A stretch of 64,000 nucleotides of DNA, taken from contig NZ_CP063397.1 in the NCBI RefSeq assembly GCF_021729845.1, positions 1,440,001 to 1,504,000 on the forward strand, read 5' to 3'. This document shows, one piece after another, positions 1 through 7,515 of the stretch. This stretch comes from Rhizobium sp. SL42 (GTDB lineage: Bacteria > Pseudomonadota > Alphaproteobacteria > Rhizobiales > Rhizobiaceae). The position numbers and the translations under genes were made by a program. Each line of letters begins with the position of its first letter. The stretch's first letter is position 1. A model generated the notes under the pieces. The model saw nothing but the letters and a program-made list of their open reading frames with translations, searched no databases and was not told the DNA's origin.

Positions 1-939
1 GTCGTCCCCCAAGGCGCCCTTCAGGTCGCTGGCCACCGGCGCGGCCTCGTGCCCGTTGCGGGTCTCGGTCTCGATAATGTCCTCCGGTGCCGCCGCAGGC
101 TCTTCCGCGACGGTCATGTCCGTTTCCGCCACCTCGGCCACGTCAGCCACCTGGGGCTCGGCTGCCGGTTCCTCGACCGGACCCGCTGCCGGCTGTTCCA
201 ACGACGGCGCCTGCGCGGCAGGCTCGGCAAAATCGGCGCTTGGGTCCATCTGGCCGAGAATGGTTTCGACGGCAAACAGCAGATGCAGTGCCGGCGTGTC
301 CGAGATCTTGCCGATCGCCGCCGGCAGATAGCCACGGCCCGTCGGGATCGGCCGCTTGACCAGCCGGTCGCTCTCGCTCGATGTCAGCTTGACCAGGGTG
401 CGGGCCGTGTGCGGGGTGATGCCGAGGGCGGCAAACTGTCCGGACGACGCCACCACCTGGCCATCGCCGTCGAACACCGCCATATGCGTGTCGGGATCGT
501 CGAAGCCGGCCATCAGCTCCTGCGCCAGGTCCGTGAGGCTGGCCGTCTTGCCGATCGGCGGGATCGCCACCAGCACGACCCGCTCGCCGCGGCGGATCTC
601 GACAAGCTCCGCCAGCGCCGTCACCGGCACCTTCTGGAAACCGGACGTGACGCGCAGCATCAGGTTGCGGCTGTCGCCTGTGTTAACCAATTGCCGCGCC
701 GCCGCCTCGATCTGGCGAAACGTCACGTCGCTGCGGTTGGGGCCTTCCTCGAGAAAATCATAGATCGAGGCGTTGCCGAAAAAGCGCGCGCCGGCGCCAT
801 TGGTCCACAATACCCGCTCCAGCCCCGGCGAAAACACCATCAGCGCCTCGCCGCGCGAAAGCCGCGGGCGGATCTTGTCGTGGACGGCGACATCGATGAA
901 CGGGTATTGGGCGGGCATCAGCGGACCTGTCGTTTCCAT
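1..939 (-). CDS. cbrA: CbrA-like PAS sensor histidine kinase, N-terminal part (truncated by window edge)
   Basis: Only the first 313 residues are in the window; the reading frame stays open to base 1, so the C-terminal kinase domains lie outside. The visible part starts METTGPLMPAQYPFIDVAVH (a second in-frame ATG is seven codons on, ending at base 918) and contains a PAS-like segment (LERVLWTNGAGARFFG, about residues 37-52), a second PAS-like stretch (MAVFDGDGQVVASSGQFAAL), then an acidic, proline/alanine-rich linker from about residue 240. CbrA of Sinorhizobium meliloti is a cell-cycle kinase that acts upstream of the DivK/CtrA pathway, and from memory its gene sits next to the phasin gene phaP1, as here. 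The family call (large PAS histidine kinase) is fairly safe; the CbrA assignment rests on gene neighbourhood and a remembered N-terminus, because the catalytic domains cannot be seen. Confidence 0.62.
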   Translation of the reverse strand, partial: METTGPLMPAQYPFIDVAVHDKIRPRLSRGEALMVFSPGLERVLWTNGAGARFFGNASIYDFLEEGPNRSDVTFRQIEAAARQLVNTGDSRNLMLRVTSGFQKVPVTALAELVEIRRGERVVLVAIPPIGKTASLTDLAQELMAGFDDPDTHMAVFDGDGQVVASSGQFAALGITPHTARTLVKLTSSESDRLVKRPIPTGRGYLPAAIGKISDTPALHLLFAVETILGQMDPSADFAEPAAQAPSLEQPAAGPVEEPAAEPQVADVAEVAETDMTVAEEPAAAPEDIIETETRNGHEAAPVASDLKGALGDD

Positions 940-1061
940 TGCCTTCAGAGCACAAATTAACAGATTTTTAATAGCTAGCGAGACCCTCGGGGTCCAGCAA
1001 CGCGGTTTTGTTTCGGAAGGTAAGGTTAATCCGCAAGCATGTTCGCATCAAAATTTTCGTG

Positions 1062-1090
1062 TTGCAGTGCACAATAATATTGCAATGCAC
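1062..1090. promoter_or_regulatory. Probable PhaR operator: two TTGCARTGCAC boxes upstream of phasin
   Basis: Two near-identical 11-bp boxes, TTGCAGTGCAC (1062-1072) and TTGCAATGCAC (1080-1090), are spaced 18 bp start to start, and an AT-rich stretch (GTTATATAAG) follows. Each is a TGCA-type dyad. PhaR, the polyhydroxyalkanoate-granule regulator, is known to bind TGCA-rich dyads upstream of phasin genes in alphaproteobacteria. The boxes lie 78 to 106 bp before the phasin start, which fits repression of phaP. Assignment is by motif and context. Confidence 0.6.
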
Positions 1091-1167
1091 CATCCCCAGT
1101 GTTATATAAGCAATATCAGTGCAAAAGAGGGGTCCGCAAAAACCCCACCAGATGAGGAAATGCGATC

Positions 1168-1605
1168 ATGACCAAGGATATCTTCTCTTTCACCGCCTTC
1201 GATCCGTCCAAGCTGCAGGAAAGCTTCCGTGACTTCGCCGAAAAGGGCGCAGCCCAGTCCAAGGATGCCTATGCCAAGCTGAAGAGCGCGACCGAGGAAG
1301 CCACCAAGACCGTGGAAGCCACCGTCCAGACCGCCCAGGCCGGCACTGTCGAGATCGGCCTCAAGGCCATCGATGCGCTGCGCACCAATGCCGAAATGTC
1401 GCTCTCGCACATGGAAGCGCTGCTCGGCGTCAAGTCGGTTGCCGAACTCGTCGAACTGCAGACCTCCTTCATCCGCAAGCAGGCGGAAGTGACGGTCGAA
1501 CAGGCCAAGTCGATCCAGGAAACCGCCAAGAAGGTTGCCGAAACCGTCTCCAAGCCGGGCAAGGACGCCGCCGAAAAGGTCATGTCGACCTTCAAGGCCG
1601 CCTGA
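1168..1605 (+). CDS. phaP: Phasin (PHA granule-associated protein)
   Basis: A 145-residue protein of almost uninterrupted amphipathic helix, rich in Ala, Lys, Glu, Thr and Ser with no Cys or Trp, as expected of the phasin_2 family. It opens MTKDIFSFTAFDPSKLQESF and contains the helical core SLSHMEALLGVKSVAELVEL followed by QTSFIRKQAEVTVEQAKSIQ, the most conserved phasin region. Phasins coat polyhydroxybutyrate granules in the cytoplasm, controlling their number and size. The start is supported by GAGGAAA shortly before the ATG. The gene is monocistronic, with TGCA-type operator boxes upstream and a rho-independent terminator downstream, so it is probably expressed when PHB accumulates and PhaR is titrated away. 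It neighbours a CbrA-like kinase, divergently transcribed. Confidence 0.9.
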   Translation: MTKDIFSFTAFDPSKLQESFRDFAEKGAAQSKDAYAKLKSATEEATKTVEATVQTAQAGTVEIGLKAIDALRTNAEMSLSHMEALLGVKSVAELVELQTSFIRKQAEVTVEQAKSIQETAKKVAETVSKPGKDAAEKVMSTFKAA

Positions 1606-1643
1606 GCCACGCCTCGGGCGCGATAATCGCCTGAAATAATTCT

Positions 1644-1672
1644 GAAGGGTCGGGCTTGTGCCCGGCCCTTTT
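1644..1672 (+). terminator. Rho-independent terminator of the phasin gene
   Basis: AAGGGTCGGGC, a short loop (TTGT) and GCCCGGCCCTTTT form a GC-rich hairpin followed by a short T-run, about 40 bp after the phasin stop codon. Confidence 0.8.
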
Positions 1673-1773
1673 CACATCCCCCAGTCCTTTTCACAGACAA
1701 TGCAGAAAAGGCTTGAAAAAGATTCCGTCTGCTCGTATGTGACCCCTCGACGGCGTCAGCGACGCGGTCATGT

Positions 1774-1850
1774 GCGGTTGTAGCTCAGTTGGTTAGAGCG
1801 CAGGTTTGTGGCACCTGAGGTCGGAGGTTCGAGACCCCCCAACCGTACCA
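1774..1850 (+). tRNA. tRNA-His (GTG anticodon), A73 and no encoded G-1
   Basis: A full cloverleaf can be folded. The acceptor stem GCGGTTG (1774-1780) pairs with CAACCGT (1840-1846), with one G-T wobble at the first pair. T8-A9 is followed by D stem GCTC/GAGC, anticodon stem CAGGT/ACCTG with loop TTGTGGC (anticodon GTG at 1808-1810, histidine), variable AGGTC, and a TTCGAGA T-loop. The T stem GGAGG/CCCCC has one A-C mismatch (A51, C63). The discriminator base is A (1847) followed by encoded CCA (1848-1850), and the base before G1 is T (1773). Nearly all bacterial tRNA-His genes have G-1 paired with C73; this one has neither, as reported for a subset of alphaproteobacteria with a divergent HisRS. 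A short T-run follows. Confidence 0.95.
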
Positions 1851-1968
1851 TTTTTCCATGTCCATTGTAGCTAGCCGCGTAAAACCGGAATTTTGACCGA
1901 GGATTTGGAACTTCGAGATCTCTGTCAATATGTGCGGCTGTTTGATCTGTGCTGCTGTCGAAATACGA

Positions 1969-2916
1969 TCAAAATCCCGAATGCATTCCCCATTCATCCC
2001 AGGGAACACTTACTGCCTCCAATCCACTTCGCACACGATGAGCGACGGCGGAGGAGTACACGTCATCTAAGCCCCACGGTCTCATAGCGCCTTCTCCCTC
2101 TCCTTCAAGGCCGGTGGCGCTATAGTAAGAGGCAATGTCTCGAAGGGAGACGTCGCCGTAAGCCAGCGATTTCATAATTCTGTGGACTAGGGCGCCAACA
2201 GGCTGAAATCGTACATTGCGGTCGCGATTTGCGTTGACTGTGCTCCCTGTGAACATCGTCATCATTCGATCTATGGGTCCACGCGCGACATTGGTACCCT
2301 CCAGCCAGAAGTCTTGCTGTGCTGGAATGTAATTGCATTGCCAAAAGCCGACGTCAGCTACGCACATTGCGTCGAGCAGTAATCTTGGATGAGCAACCAG
2401 AGCGCTGGCGTCAGAAAGCGTCTTTGTACAGTTGAATTCTGGTTTCGACGCGGCACCCTTCCACGCATGCGAATGAGCAAGGACACCGTAAAATAGCGGC
2501 GACTTGAGCTCTTTAAATGGGCTGCCTTGACGTGCAGGAAATAGGCTTTTGAACTTCACGCATCGCTCGACTGCATCCCTGATATTGGCCGCCGTAAGTG
2601 TATTTTTGCACTCGAACGCGGCCGCAACACCCCCGGCGAGCCAAGTAGGTTTCTGTCGCAGTCTTAGAGGATAGGCCGGCTTGAGCACGACAACGTCAAT
2701 TTGGGGCGATAGCTCCCCATTCGCACCAAGTATTCTTCCCTTGGTCGCAACATGATAGTTTGCTGGTAGCCAACCCTTCAGTACCTCTGCCCAATTCAGC
2801 TCCCCCTCATCGCCCGCACTTCCGGGATCGCTCGCGGCATTGGCGTATATCCTGTCGTACTCTGACGCGATTTCAGCTGCAGTCTGATCCATGAAAGTAT
2901 GCAGATCATGTGCCAT
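1969..2916 (-). CDS. DUF6602-like protein with nuclease-type D...ExK motif
   Basis: A 315-residue protein starting MAHDLHTFMDQTAAEIASEY. Residues 40-110 resemble the DUF6602 family: LPANYHVATKGRILGANG, then QIDVVVLKP with D74, then VAAAFECKNTL with E102 and K104. A D followed about 28 residues later by E-x-K on a hydrophobic strand is the layout of PD-(D/E)XK nuclease-fold proteins, so a nucleic-acid-cleaving or defence role is possible but unproven. No signal peptide or membrane segment is visible. Base composition is clearly less GC-rich than the surrounding genes and codon use is less biased, suggesting recent acquisition. It lies between tRNA-His and a HicBA toxin-antitoxin pair, a typical accessory position. 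The biochemical function is unknown. Confidence 0.62.
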   Translation of the reverse strand: MAHDLHTFMDQTAAEIASEYDRIYANAASDPGSAGDEGELNWAEVLKGWLPANYHVATKGRILGANGELSPQIDVVVLKPAYPLRLRQKPTWLAGGVAAAFECKNTLTAANIRDAVERCVKFKSLFPARQGSPFKELKSPLFYGVLAHSHAWKGAASKPEFNCTKTLSDASALVAHPRLLLDAMCVADVGFWQCNYIPAQQDFWLEGTNVARGPIDRMMTMFTGSTVNANRDRNVRFQPVGALVHRIMKSLAYGDVSLRDIASYYSATGLEGEGEGAMRPWGLDDVYSSAVAHRVRSGLEAVSVPWDEWGMHSGF

Positions 2917-2950
2917 GTGACTTATCCCATAATGTTGCTACTAGACCAAC

Positions 2951-3379
2951 TCACGCTGCCTCCAGCACCGTCACAACAATCCGCTTGCCAAGTGCCTGCA
3001 GCGCGTCCTGCAGCGGGCCGAGTTTCGACCGGTGGTCGGGGTCGAGAAGCCGGCGGGCCTCGTTCTCGGTCTTGCCGATGCGGCGGGCGAGTTCACGTTT
3101 GGAGATGCCGGCTTGCCGGAAGGACTGGATCACCGCCAGTTTCACCGCGTCTTCTGCGTCGAGGGCGACGGGCTCGCCGCTGGATGCGACCGGCAGCGGC
3201 AGAGAACGGCTTTCCTGCAGAATACCCCTGAGAGCCAGGCTGAGTGCCTCGCGGGCGCTGGCCAATGCCTCGGCCCTGTTCTCGCCATGCGTGATGGCTT
3301 CCGGCACGTCCGGGAAGGTGACGAGGAAACCGCCATCGGGGTCCGCTTCCAGTTCTGCGAAATAGACATATTGCATCAA
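2951..3379 (-). CDS. hicB: HicB-family antitoxin with C-terminal helix-turn-helix
   Basis: A 142-residue protein. The N-terminal half has the HicB partial RNase-H-like fold: YVYFAELEADPDGGFLVTFP, then DVPEAITHGENRAEALASAR. The C-terminal part (ISKRELARRIGKTENEARRL, about residues 91-110) is a Cro-type helix-turn-helix that would bind the operon's own promoter. HicB neutralises the HicA mRNA interferase by masking its active site. Here hicA is the upstream, promoter-proximal gene and hicB follows after about 62 bp on the same strand. The start could be either of two adjacent Met codons. The gene ends close to the DUF6602 gene start. Confidence 0.88.
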   Translation of the reverse strand: MMQYVYFAELEADPDGGFLVTFPDVPEAITHGENRAEALASAREALSLALRGILQESRSLPLPVASSGEPVALDAEDAVKLAVIQSFRQAGISKRELARRIGKTENEARRLLDPDHRSKLGPLQDALQALGKRIVVTVLEAA

Positions 3380-3441
3380 CTGAGCACTCTTCTGCTTGAG
3401 AGCCGCGATGAGGCTCTTTGGTCGGTGATCGTGGGCAGACG

Positions 3442-3636
3442 CTATTCGATACCGAGCTGCTTCTTGATCAGTCGCACATAGCCGGGCGTAAGTTCGCTGG
3501 ACTTCACGGTCGTAAAACGGCCGTCATAGTTCACCCGGTAGTGCGAGCCTTTACCCTTGTCTTCGAACACCTCGAAATGCCTGCCCTGATCCTTGGCCAG
3601 CTTGCGAAGCTCTCTCAGCAACTGCTCGCGTTTCAT
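3442..3636 (-). CDS. hicA: HicA-family mRNA interferase toxin
   Basis: The preferred start, MKREQLLRELRKLAKDQGRH, gives 64 residues, the usual HicA size; the open frame extends nine codons further upstream. The double-stranded RNA-binding-like fold is recognisable from FEVFEDKGKGSHYRVNYDGR and the C-terminal ELTPGYVRLIKKQLGIE. The GSHYRV histidine is the conserved catalytic residue of the family. HicA cleaves mRNA and tmRNA to arrest growth when free of HicB. The pair probably stabilises this small accessory patch next to tRNA-His. A perfect inverted repeat just upstream is a likely autoregulatory operator. Confidence 0.88.
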   Translation of the reverse strand: MKREQLLRELRKLAKDQGRHFEVFEDKGKGSHYRVNYDGRFTTVKSSELTPGYVRLIKKQLGIE

Positions 3637-3656
3637 CCCGCCGCTCCGAAGGAGTA

Positions 3657-3676
3657 TGCGCACAAAAATGTGCGCA
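3657..3676. promoter_or_regulatory. Inverted repeat, candidate HicB operator
   Basis: Perfect 7-bp arms TGCGCAC and GTGCGCA are separated by AAAAAT, 20 bp upstream of the hicA start codon. A dyad at this position fits autoregulation by the helix-turn-helix domain of HicB. Confidence 0.55.
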
Positions 3677-3819
3677 ATTCAAGCGCGACAGCTACCCCTG
3701 ACAAAAATGCAGAAGATGGCGCGCGCCATCGCGCCAAGATACATGATGATCACTGAAATACACCCAATGATTGTATCACGTTGACAATACGGGCGAGCGG
3801 CCGGCTTCGCCTCACCAAC

Positions 3820-3851
3820 GAAAAAACCCCGCCATGTTGCCATGACGGGGC
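3820..3851 (-). terminator. Rho-independent terminator of ilvE
   Basis: On the minus strand, AGCCCCGTCATGG, loop CAA, CATGGCGGGGTTTTTT forms a stable hairpin with one internal mismatch and a six-T tail, about 30 bp after the ilvE stop codon. Confidence 0.82.
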
Positions 3852-3879
3852 TCCCCTCATTCCCAATCCCGCCAGCCGC

Positions 3880-4983
3880 TTACGCCAGCTTGACGTCCTT
3901 CACCCAGCCATGGCTGTCGGCGACGGTGCCGCGCTGGATGCCGGTCAGCTGGTTCCGCAGCTTTTCGGTCTCCATGCCGGTGCCGGCATTGCCGATGACG
4001 AATTCGCCGCCGGCATGGCGCACAGTGCCGATGGCGGCAACGACGGCGGCGGTGCCGCAGGCGAATGCCTCGCGCAGCTTGCCGCTGGTCGCGTCATTCT
4101 GCCATTCCTCGAAGGAATAGGGGCGCTCGACGACGTTGAGGCCGTTTTCCGTCGCAAGCTTGATGATCGAGGCGCGGGTGATGCCGGGCAGGATCGTGCC
4201 GGCGAGCGGCGGGGTGACGACGGTGCCGTCATCCATGACGAAGAACACGTTCATGCCGCCCAGTTCCTCGACCCAGCGATGCTCGGCGGCATCGAGGAAG
4301 ACCACCTGGTCGCAGCCGCGCTTGGTGGCTTCCGCCTGCGCCAGCAGGCTGCCGGCATAATTGCCGCCGCATTTGGCAGCCCCGGTGCCACCGGGGCCGG
4401 CGCGGGTAAAATCTTCCGAGACCCACAGCGTGACCGGCTTGCCGCCGCCCTTGAAATAGGGGCCGACGGGCGATGCGATGACGCAGAAGATATACTGGCG
4501 CGACGGGCGTACGCCGAGAAAGGTCTCGCTGGCAAACATGAACGGCCGCAGATAGAGGCTGCCTTCGCCTTCCGGCACCCATTTGGCGTCGATCTTCACC
4601 AGCTCTTCGACCGCCTTGAGGAACAGTTCCTCCGGCACATCCGGCATCGCCATGCGCGCGGCCGACTTGTTGAAGCGGCGGGCGTTTTCTTCCGGGCGAA
4701 ACAGGGTGATGCGGCCGTCCGGCGTGCGATAGGCCTTCATGCCCTCGAAGATTTCCTGGGCATAGTGCAGAACGCTGGCGGCCGGATCGATCTGGAAGGG
4801 GCCGCGTGCCTTGATCTCGGCCGAGTGCCAGCCCTTTTCGATGTCCCACTGTATCACGCTCATGTGGTCGGTAAAGAGCGTGCCGAAGCCGAGATTTTCA
4901 AACGCTTTCAGCCGATCGGCTTCCGCCATCGGCGTGGCGTTCGGCGAGATCGTGAAGTCGAGCAATGCGGTATCTGTGGTCAT
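3880..4983 (-). CDS. ilvE: Branched-chain amino acid aminotransferase
   Basis: A 367-residue fold-type IV PLP enzyme of the longer BCAT type similar to the eukaryotic enzymes. It transfers the amino group between glutamate and the 2-oxo acids of valine, leucine and isoleucine in the cytoplasm. The N-terminal domain carries HYAQEIFEGMKAYRTPDG, the typical BCAT signature, and RPEENARRFNKSAARMAMP. The catalytic lysine is K204 in GTGAAKCGGNYAGSL, and VEELGGMNVFFV and GTILPGITR (cofactor phosphate-binding) follow. Length and all signatures are intact. It is a single gene with its own terminator. Rhizobiaceae often have more than one BCAT, so whether this one is the main biosynthetic enzyme cannot be judged here. 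Confidence 0.93.
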   Translation of the reverse strand: MTTDTALLDFTISPNATPMAEADRLKAFENLGFGTLFTDHMSVIQWDIEKGWHSAEIKARGPFQIDPAASVLHYAQEIFEGMKAYRTPDGRITLFRPEENARRFNKSAARMAMPDVPEELFLKAVEELVKIDAKWVPEGEGSLYLRPFMFASETFLGVRPSRQYIFCVIASPVGPYFKGGGKPVTLWVSEDFTRAGPGGTGAAKCGGNYAGSLLAQAEATKRGCDQVVFLDAAEHRWVEELGGMNVFFVMDDGTVVTPPLAGTILPGITRASIIKLATENGLNVVERPYSFEEWQNDATSGKLREAFACGTAAVVAAIGTVRHAGGEFVIGNAGTGMETEKLRNQLTGIQRGTVADSHGWVKDVKLA

Positions 4984-5164
4984 GGGGAGCCTGTGCTGGA
5001 TAATTCGACAATGCCGTCGGCCATGCCCGCATGCTGCGACATGATCCGGAAGCCGTGGTTTGTGCGGTTCCGGGCGGTTTTGTCAACTGAAACCCGCAGG
5101 TGCAGCGCAGCAATCGCGCGCGCAAGCAACGCTCCGGATAACGGTCACGGGACCAGCCGCGAAA

Positions 5165-5839
5165 TCAGCCGAACAGGGGCGCAAGCAGAAACCAGATCCC
5201 GCAGGCGGCGATCAGGCCGCCGAGCCCGCGCACAAGCCGGCCGGCAAGCACCGGTTTCAGCGCATAGCCGATGCCGATGCCGAGCACATGGATGACACCG
5301 GTCGAGACGACGAAACCGACGGTAAAGGCCGCAGGGTCGGTGGCGCGCGGCACAAGCACGCCATGCGGAATGCCGTGCAGGATGGCGAAGGCCGAGACAA
5401 GCACGAGCGCTGCCCATTCCGGCGCCTTCCATTCCGCCGCGATCACTCCGCCCAGCACCAGCACGGAGAGCGCGATCCCGACCTGGACGATCTCCGTCGG
5501 CAACAGGCCCAGCATGCCGAGCACGCCGCCGATGCACATGATCAGCGGAAAAGTCGCCGGCAGCGACCATACCGAGCGGCCGCCCATCTGCGCGCCCCAC
5601 AGCCCGACGGCGAGCATGGCGAGGAAATGGTCGGGTCCGGCCAGCGGATGGCCGAAACCGCTGCCGAAGCCGCCGAGTGGCCCATCCATCACATGCGCTT
5701 CGGCAACCGAAGGCAGGCCGGACAAGAGCAATGCCAGGAGGACTGCCGGAAGCAATCTCGGCAACCCTGTCGGCAGCACTGCTGGCCTCGGGCCGGTCGG
5801 GATAGCTGCGCGTTGCGCGTGTCGATACGGGCGGTTCAT
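5165..5839 (-). CDS. hupE: HupE/UreJ family metal (Ni/Co) permease, copy 1
   Basis: A 224-residue membrane protein. A cleavable-looking signal (LPRLLPAVLLALLLSGL) ends at SVAEAH, so the mature N-terminus would begin at the His, as in other HupE proteins. The family signature GHPLAGPDHFLAMLAVGLWG is intact, and about six membrane segments follow, including FAILHGIPHGV with two histidines. HupE/UreJ proteins are thought to import nickel or cobalt for hydrogenase, urease or B12 enzymes. The start has GGAGA upstream. No hydrogenase or urease genes are nearby. It is divergent from a second hupE-like gene (6155-6754) that resembles it along its length, pointing to an old duplication. The substrate metal is not determined by sequence. 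Confidence 0.85.
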   Translation of the reverse strand: MNRPYRHAQRAAIPTGPRPAVLPTGLPRLLPAVLLALLLSGLPSVAEAHVMDGPLGGFGSGFGHPLAGPDHFLAMLAVGLWGAQMGGRSVWSLPATFPLIMCIGGVLGMLGLLPTEIVQVGIALSVLVLGGVIAAEWKAPEWAALVLVSAFAILHGIPHGVLVPRATDPAAFTVGFVVSTGVIHVLGIGIGYALKPVLAGRLVRGLGGLIAACGIWFLLAPLFG

Positions 5840-6154
5840 GATTGTCTCCGGTCGAAGGCGGGCAGGGGGCCTTGCGGCTTTTATCCGCCCCTTGCTCTAC
5901 CGTCATCGGCGATTCGGTTATAGGTGTGGCAAAGCCCTGATGCGTTGCCGTCGCCGTCGCGTTTTTGCCTCAAAGCTGCGTTTGTGCTGTAAGGGCTCGA
6001 AGTGCTCTGCGGCTATACCGGCAAAAGCGCTCGGCGGTCCCGTCGGCCGCCCTGTGCAACAGCCGCGAAATGGCGCACTTTAGGCGACCCCGCTTGCAAT
6101 CGAAGTGCTTCACCCGTCGATCCACAGTCTTTCCATGTTCCGGAGACCGAACTC

Positions 6155-6754
6155 ATGTCGCGCCACGTTTCCCGCTCCCGCCTGTCCATCCTTGCCGCAG
6201 CCGCCGTGCTTGTTGCCATGCCGGGTCTGGCAGAAGCCCATATCCTGACGGGCGAGGCGGGCGGCTTTCTGCATGGTTTCGAACATCCGCTGTCGGGCCT
6301 CGACCATCTACTTGCCATGTTTTGCGTCGGTCTCTGGGGCGCGCAGATGGGGGGGCGTTCGGTGTGGTCGCTGCCGATCGCCTTCCCGCTGATCATGGTC
6401 GCAGGTGGCATGATGGGCATTGCCGGCGTGCCGCTGCCGGGCGTCGAAAGCGGCATTGCGCTGTCGATCGTCGTGCTCGGCACGGCCATCGCCCTGGTCT
6501 GGCGCCCGCCGGAACTGCTCGCCCTGCTGGTCATCGGCGTCTTTGCGATTTTCCACGGCTATGCCCATGGCGCGGAACTGCCCAATGCGACCGATCCGGC
6601 CGATTATGCCATTGGCTTCGTCGTCGCGACCGGCCTGATCCATCTGGCCGGCATCGCCGTCGGTCTCGGTTTTCAGCGCCTGCGCGAAGGCAATCTGTCG
6701 CGTGCGCTGGGCGGACTGATCGGCCTTGGCGGCCTCTATTTCCTCGTCGCCTGA
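6155..6754 (+). CDS. hupE: HupE/UreJ family metal (Ni/Co) permease, copy 2
   Basis: A 199-residue protein starting MSRHVSRSRLSILAAAAVLV, chosen because GGAGA lies just upstream; the open frame runs 51 codons further back without such a site. It has a signal peptide ending GLAEAH, the signature EHPLSGLDHLLAMFCVGLWG, then about five hydrophobic segments with FAIFHGYAHGAELPNATDPA, closely matching the histidine loop of the divergent copy. It is the first gene of a three-gene operon: 20 bp downstream is an unknown multi-spanning membrane protein, then a DUF1007 protein. That association suggests a metal uptake system. Nickel or cobalt is the family expectation, not shown here. Confidence 0.85.
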   Translation: MSRHVSRSRLSILAAAAVLVAMPGLAEAHILTGEAGGFLHGFEHPLSGLDHLLAMFCVGLWGAQMGGRSVWSLPIAFPLIMVAGGMMGIAGVPLPGVESGIALSIVVLGTAIALVWRPPELLALLVIGVFAIFHGYAHGAELPNATDPADYAIGFVVATGLIHLAGIAVGLGFQRLREGNLSRALGGLIGLGGLYFLVA

Positions 6755-6774
6755 TATCGGTTGACCCGGTGTGA

Positions 6775-7515
6775 ATGGTGCAGATGCGGAAGGCGATGCA
6801 AAAATCCGGATGGGTGCTGCTGGCCGTCGGCGGCACTAGCCTGCTTTCAATGCTGGCGCTCGATCTCGTCGCCGGCCGCAGCTGGCTTCTGGCCGGGTTG
6901 TGCACGGCTGAACGCCTCCTGCCGCTGTTCGGGCTCGGCCTGCTGATTGGCCAGCTGCCTTCGCCGCCTGAGAGCCGGCTTTGGCCGGCAGCAGTGCTGC
7001 TGCTTGTCGCCGGTGCCCTGCTCGGGCTGGTGTTTCGCGAAGACGTCTATCTGTTGGTCGCACCTGTTCCGGGGGCGGCAGCCAATCTGTTCATGATGGG
7101 ACCGCTCGCCTGCGTGCTGACCGGCGTGGCGCTGATTCCGCCACGTCCAGCAAGACCCTGGCTCGCCGTGCCGCTGATCCCCGTCGTGGGTGCCGCCATC
7201 GCGATAGCGACGCGGCTGGGCGACCCGACGCTCTACGCGCCGCACTATCTGCCCGCAGCACTCCTGGCGCAACTGTGGTTCGTCGCGGCCATCGCCTTGC
7301 CGGTCGGCCGTTTCGACCCGCCCTGGCTTTCGACCGGAAGCCGCATCGTTGCCAGCTGGATGATCGCCATCGGCCTACTCTACGGTGGCGCCTACCTGGC
7401 TGCCAGGGACAAGAGCCTCACGCCGCCACCCTTTGCCGTGTTGCAGGGCGAGGGCGCCGCTGCCGGGATCGCGACCGTCCTGCCGGCGCTCGACACAACC
7501 GGAGGCGCACCGTGA
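6775..7515 (+). CDS. Unrecognised polytopic membrane protein in hupE operon
   Basis: A 246-residue, very hydrophobic protein with about seven membrane spans, for example WVLLAVGGTSLLSMLALDLV, LLPLFGLGLLIG, AAVLLLVAGALLGLVF, LVAPVPGAAANLFMMGPLAC, WLAVPLIPVVGAAIAIA, LLAQLWFVAAIALPVG and WMIAIGLLYGGAYLA. I do not recognise a family. It starts 20 bp after hupE and its TGA overlaps the GTG start of the DUF1007 gene, so it is translationally coupled. A role as a partner or accessory subunit of metal transport is inferred only from the operon. Few charged residues lie inside the spans, and there is no obvious His-rich metal site. Confidence 0.7.
   Translation: MVQMRKAMQKSGWVLLAVGGTSLLSMLALDLVAGRSWLLAGLCTAERLLPLFGLGLLIGQLPSPPESRLWPAAVLLLVAGALLGLVFREDVYLLVAPVPGAAANLFMMGPLACVLTGVALIPPRPARPWLAVPLIPVVGAAIAIATRLGDPTLYAPHYLPAALLAQLWFVAAIALPVGRFDPPWLSTGSRIVASWMIAIGLLYGGAYLAARDKSLTPPPFAVLQGEGAAAGIATVLPALDTTGGAP

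Noticed and set aside
1774..3880. Integrative element with att repeats at tRNA-His
   Set aside because: No direct repeat of the tRNA 3' end was found downstream to 3880 and there is no integrase gene.
3781..5295. 504-codon open frame on the plus strand opposite ilvE
   Set aside because: It is a shadow of ilvE, whose conserved PLP-site sequence is on the other strand.
5840..6154. Cobalamin or nickel riboswitch between the hupE genes
   Set aside because: The B12-box and other conserved elements were not found; no NikR dyad is evident.
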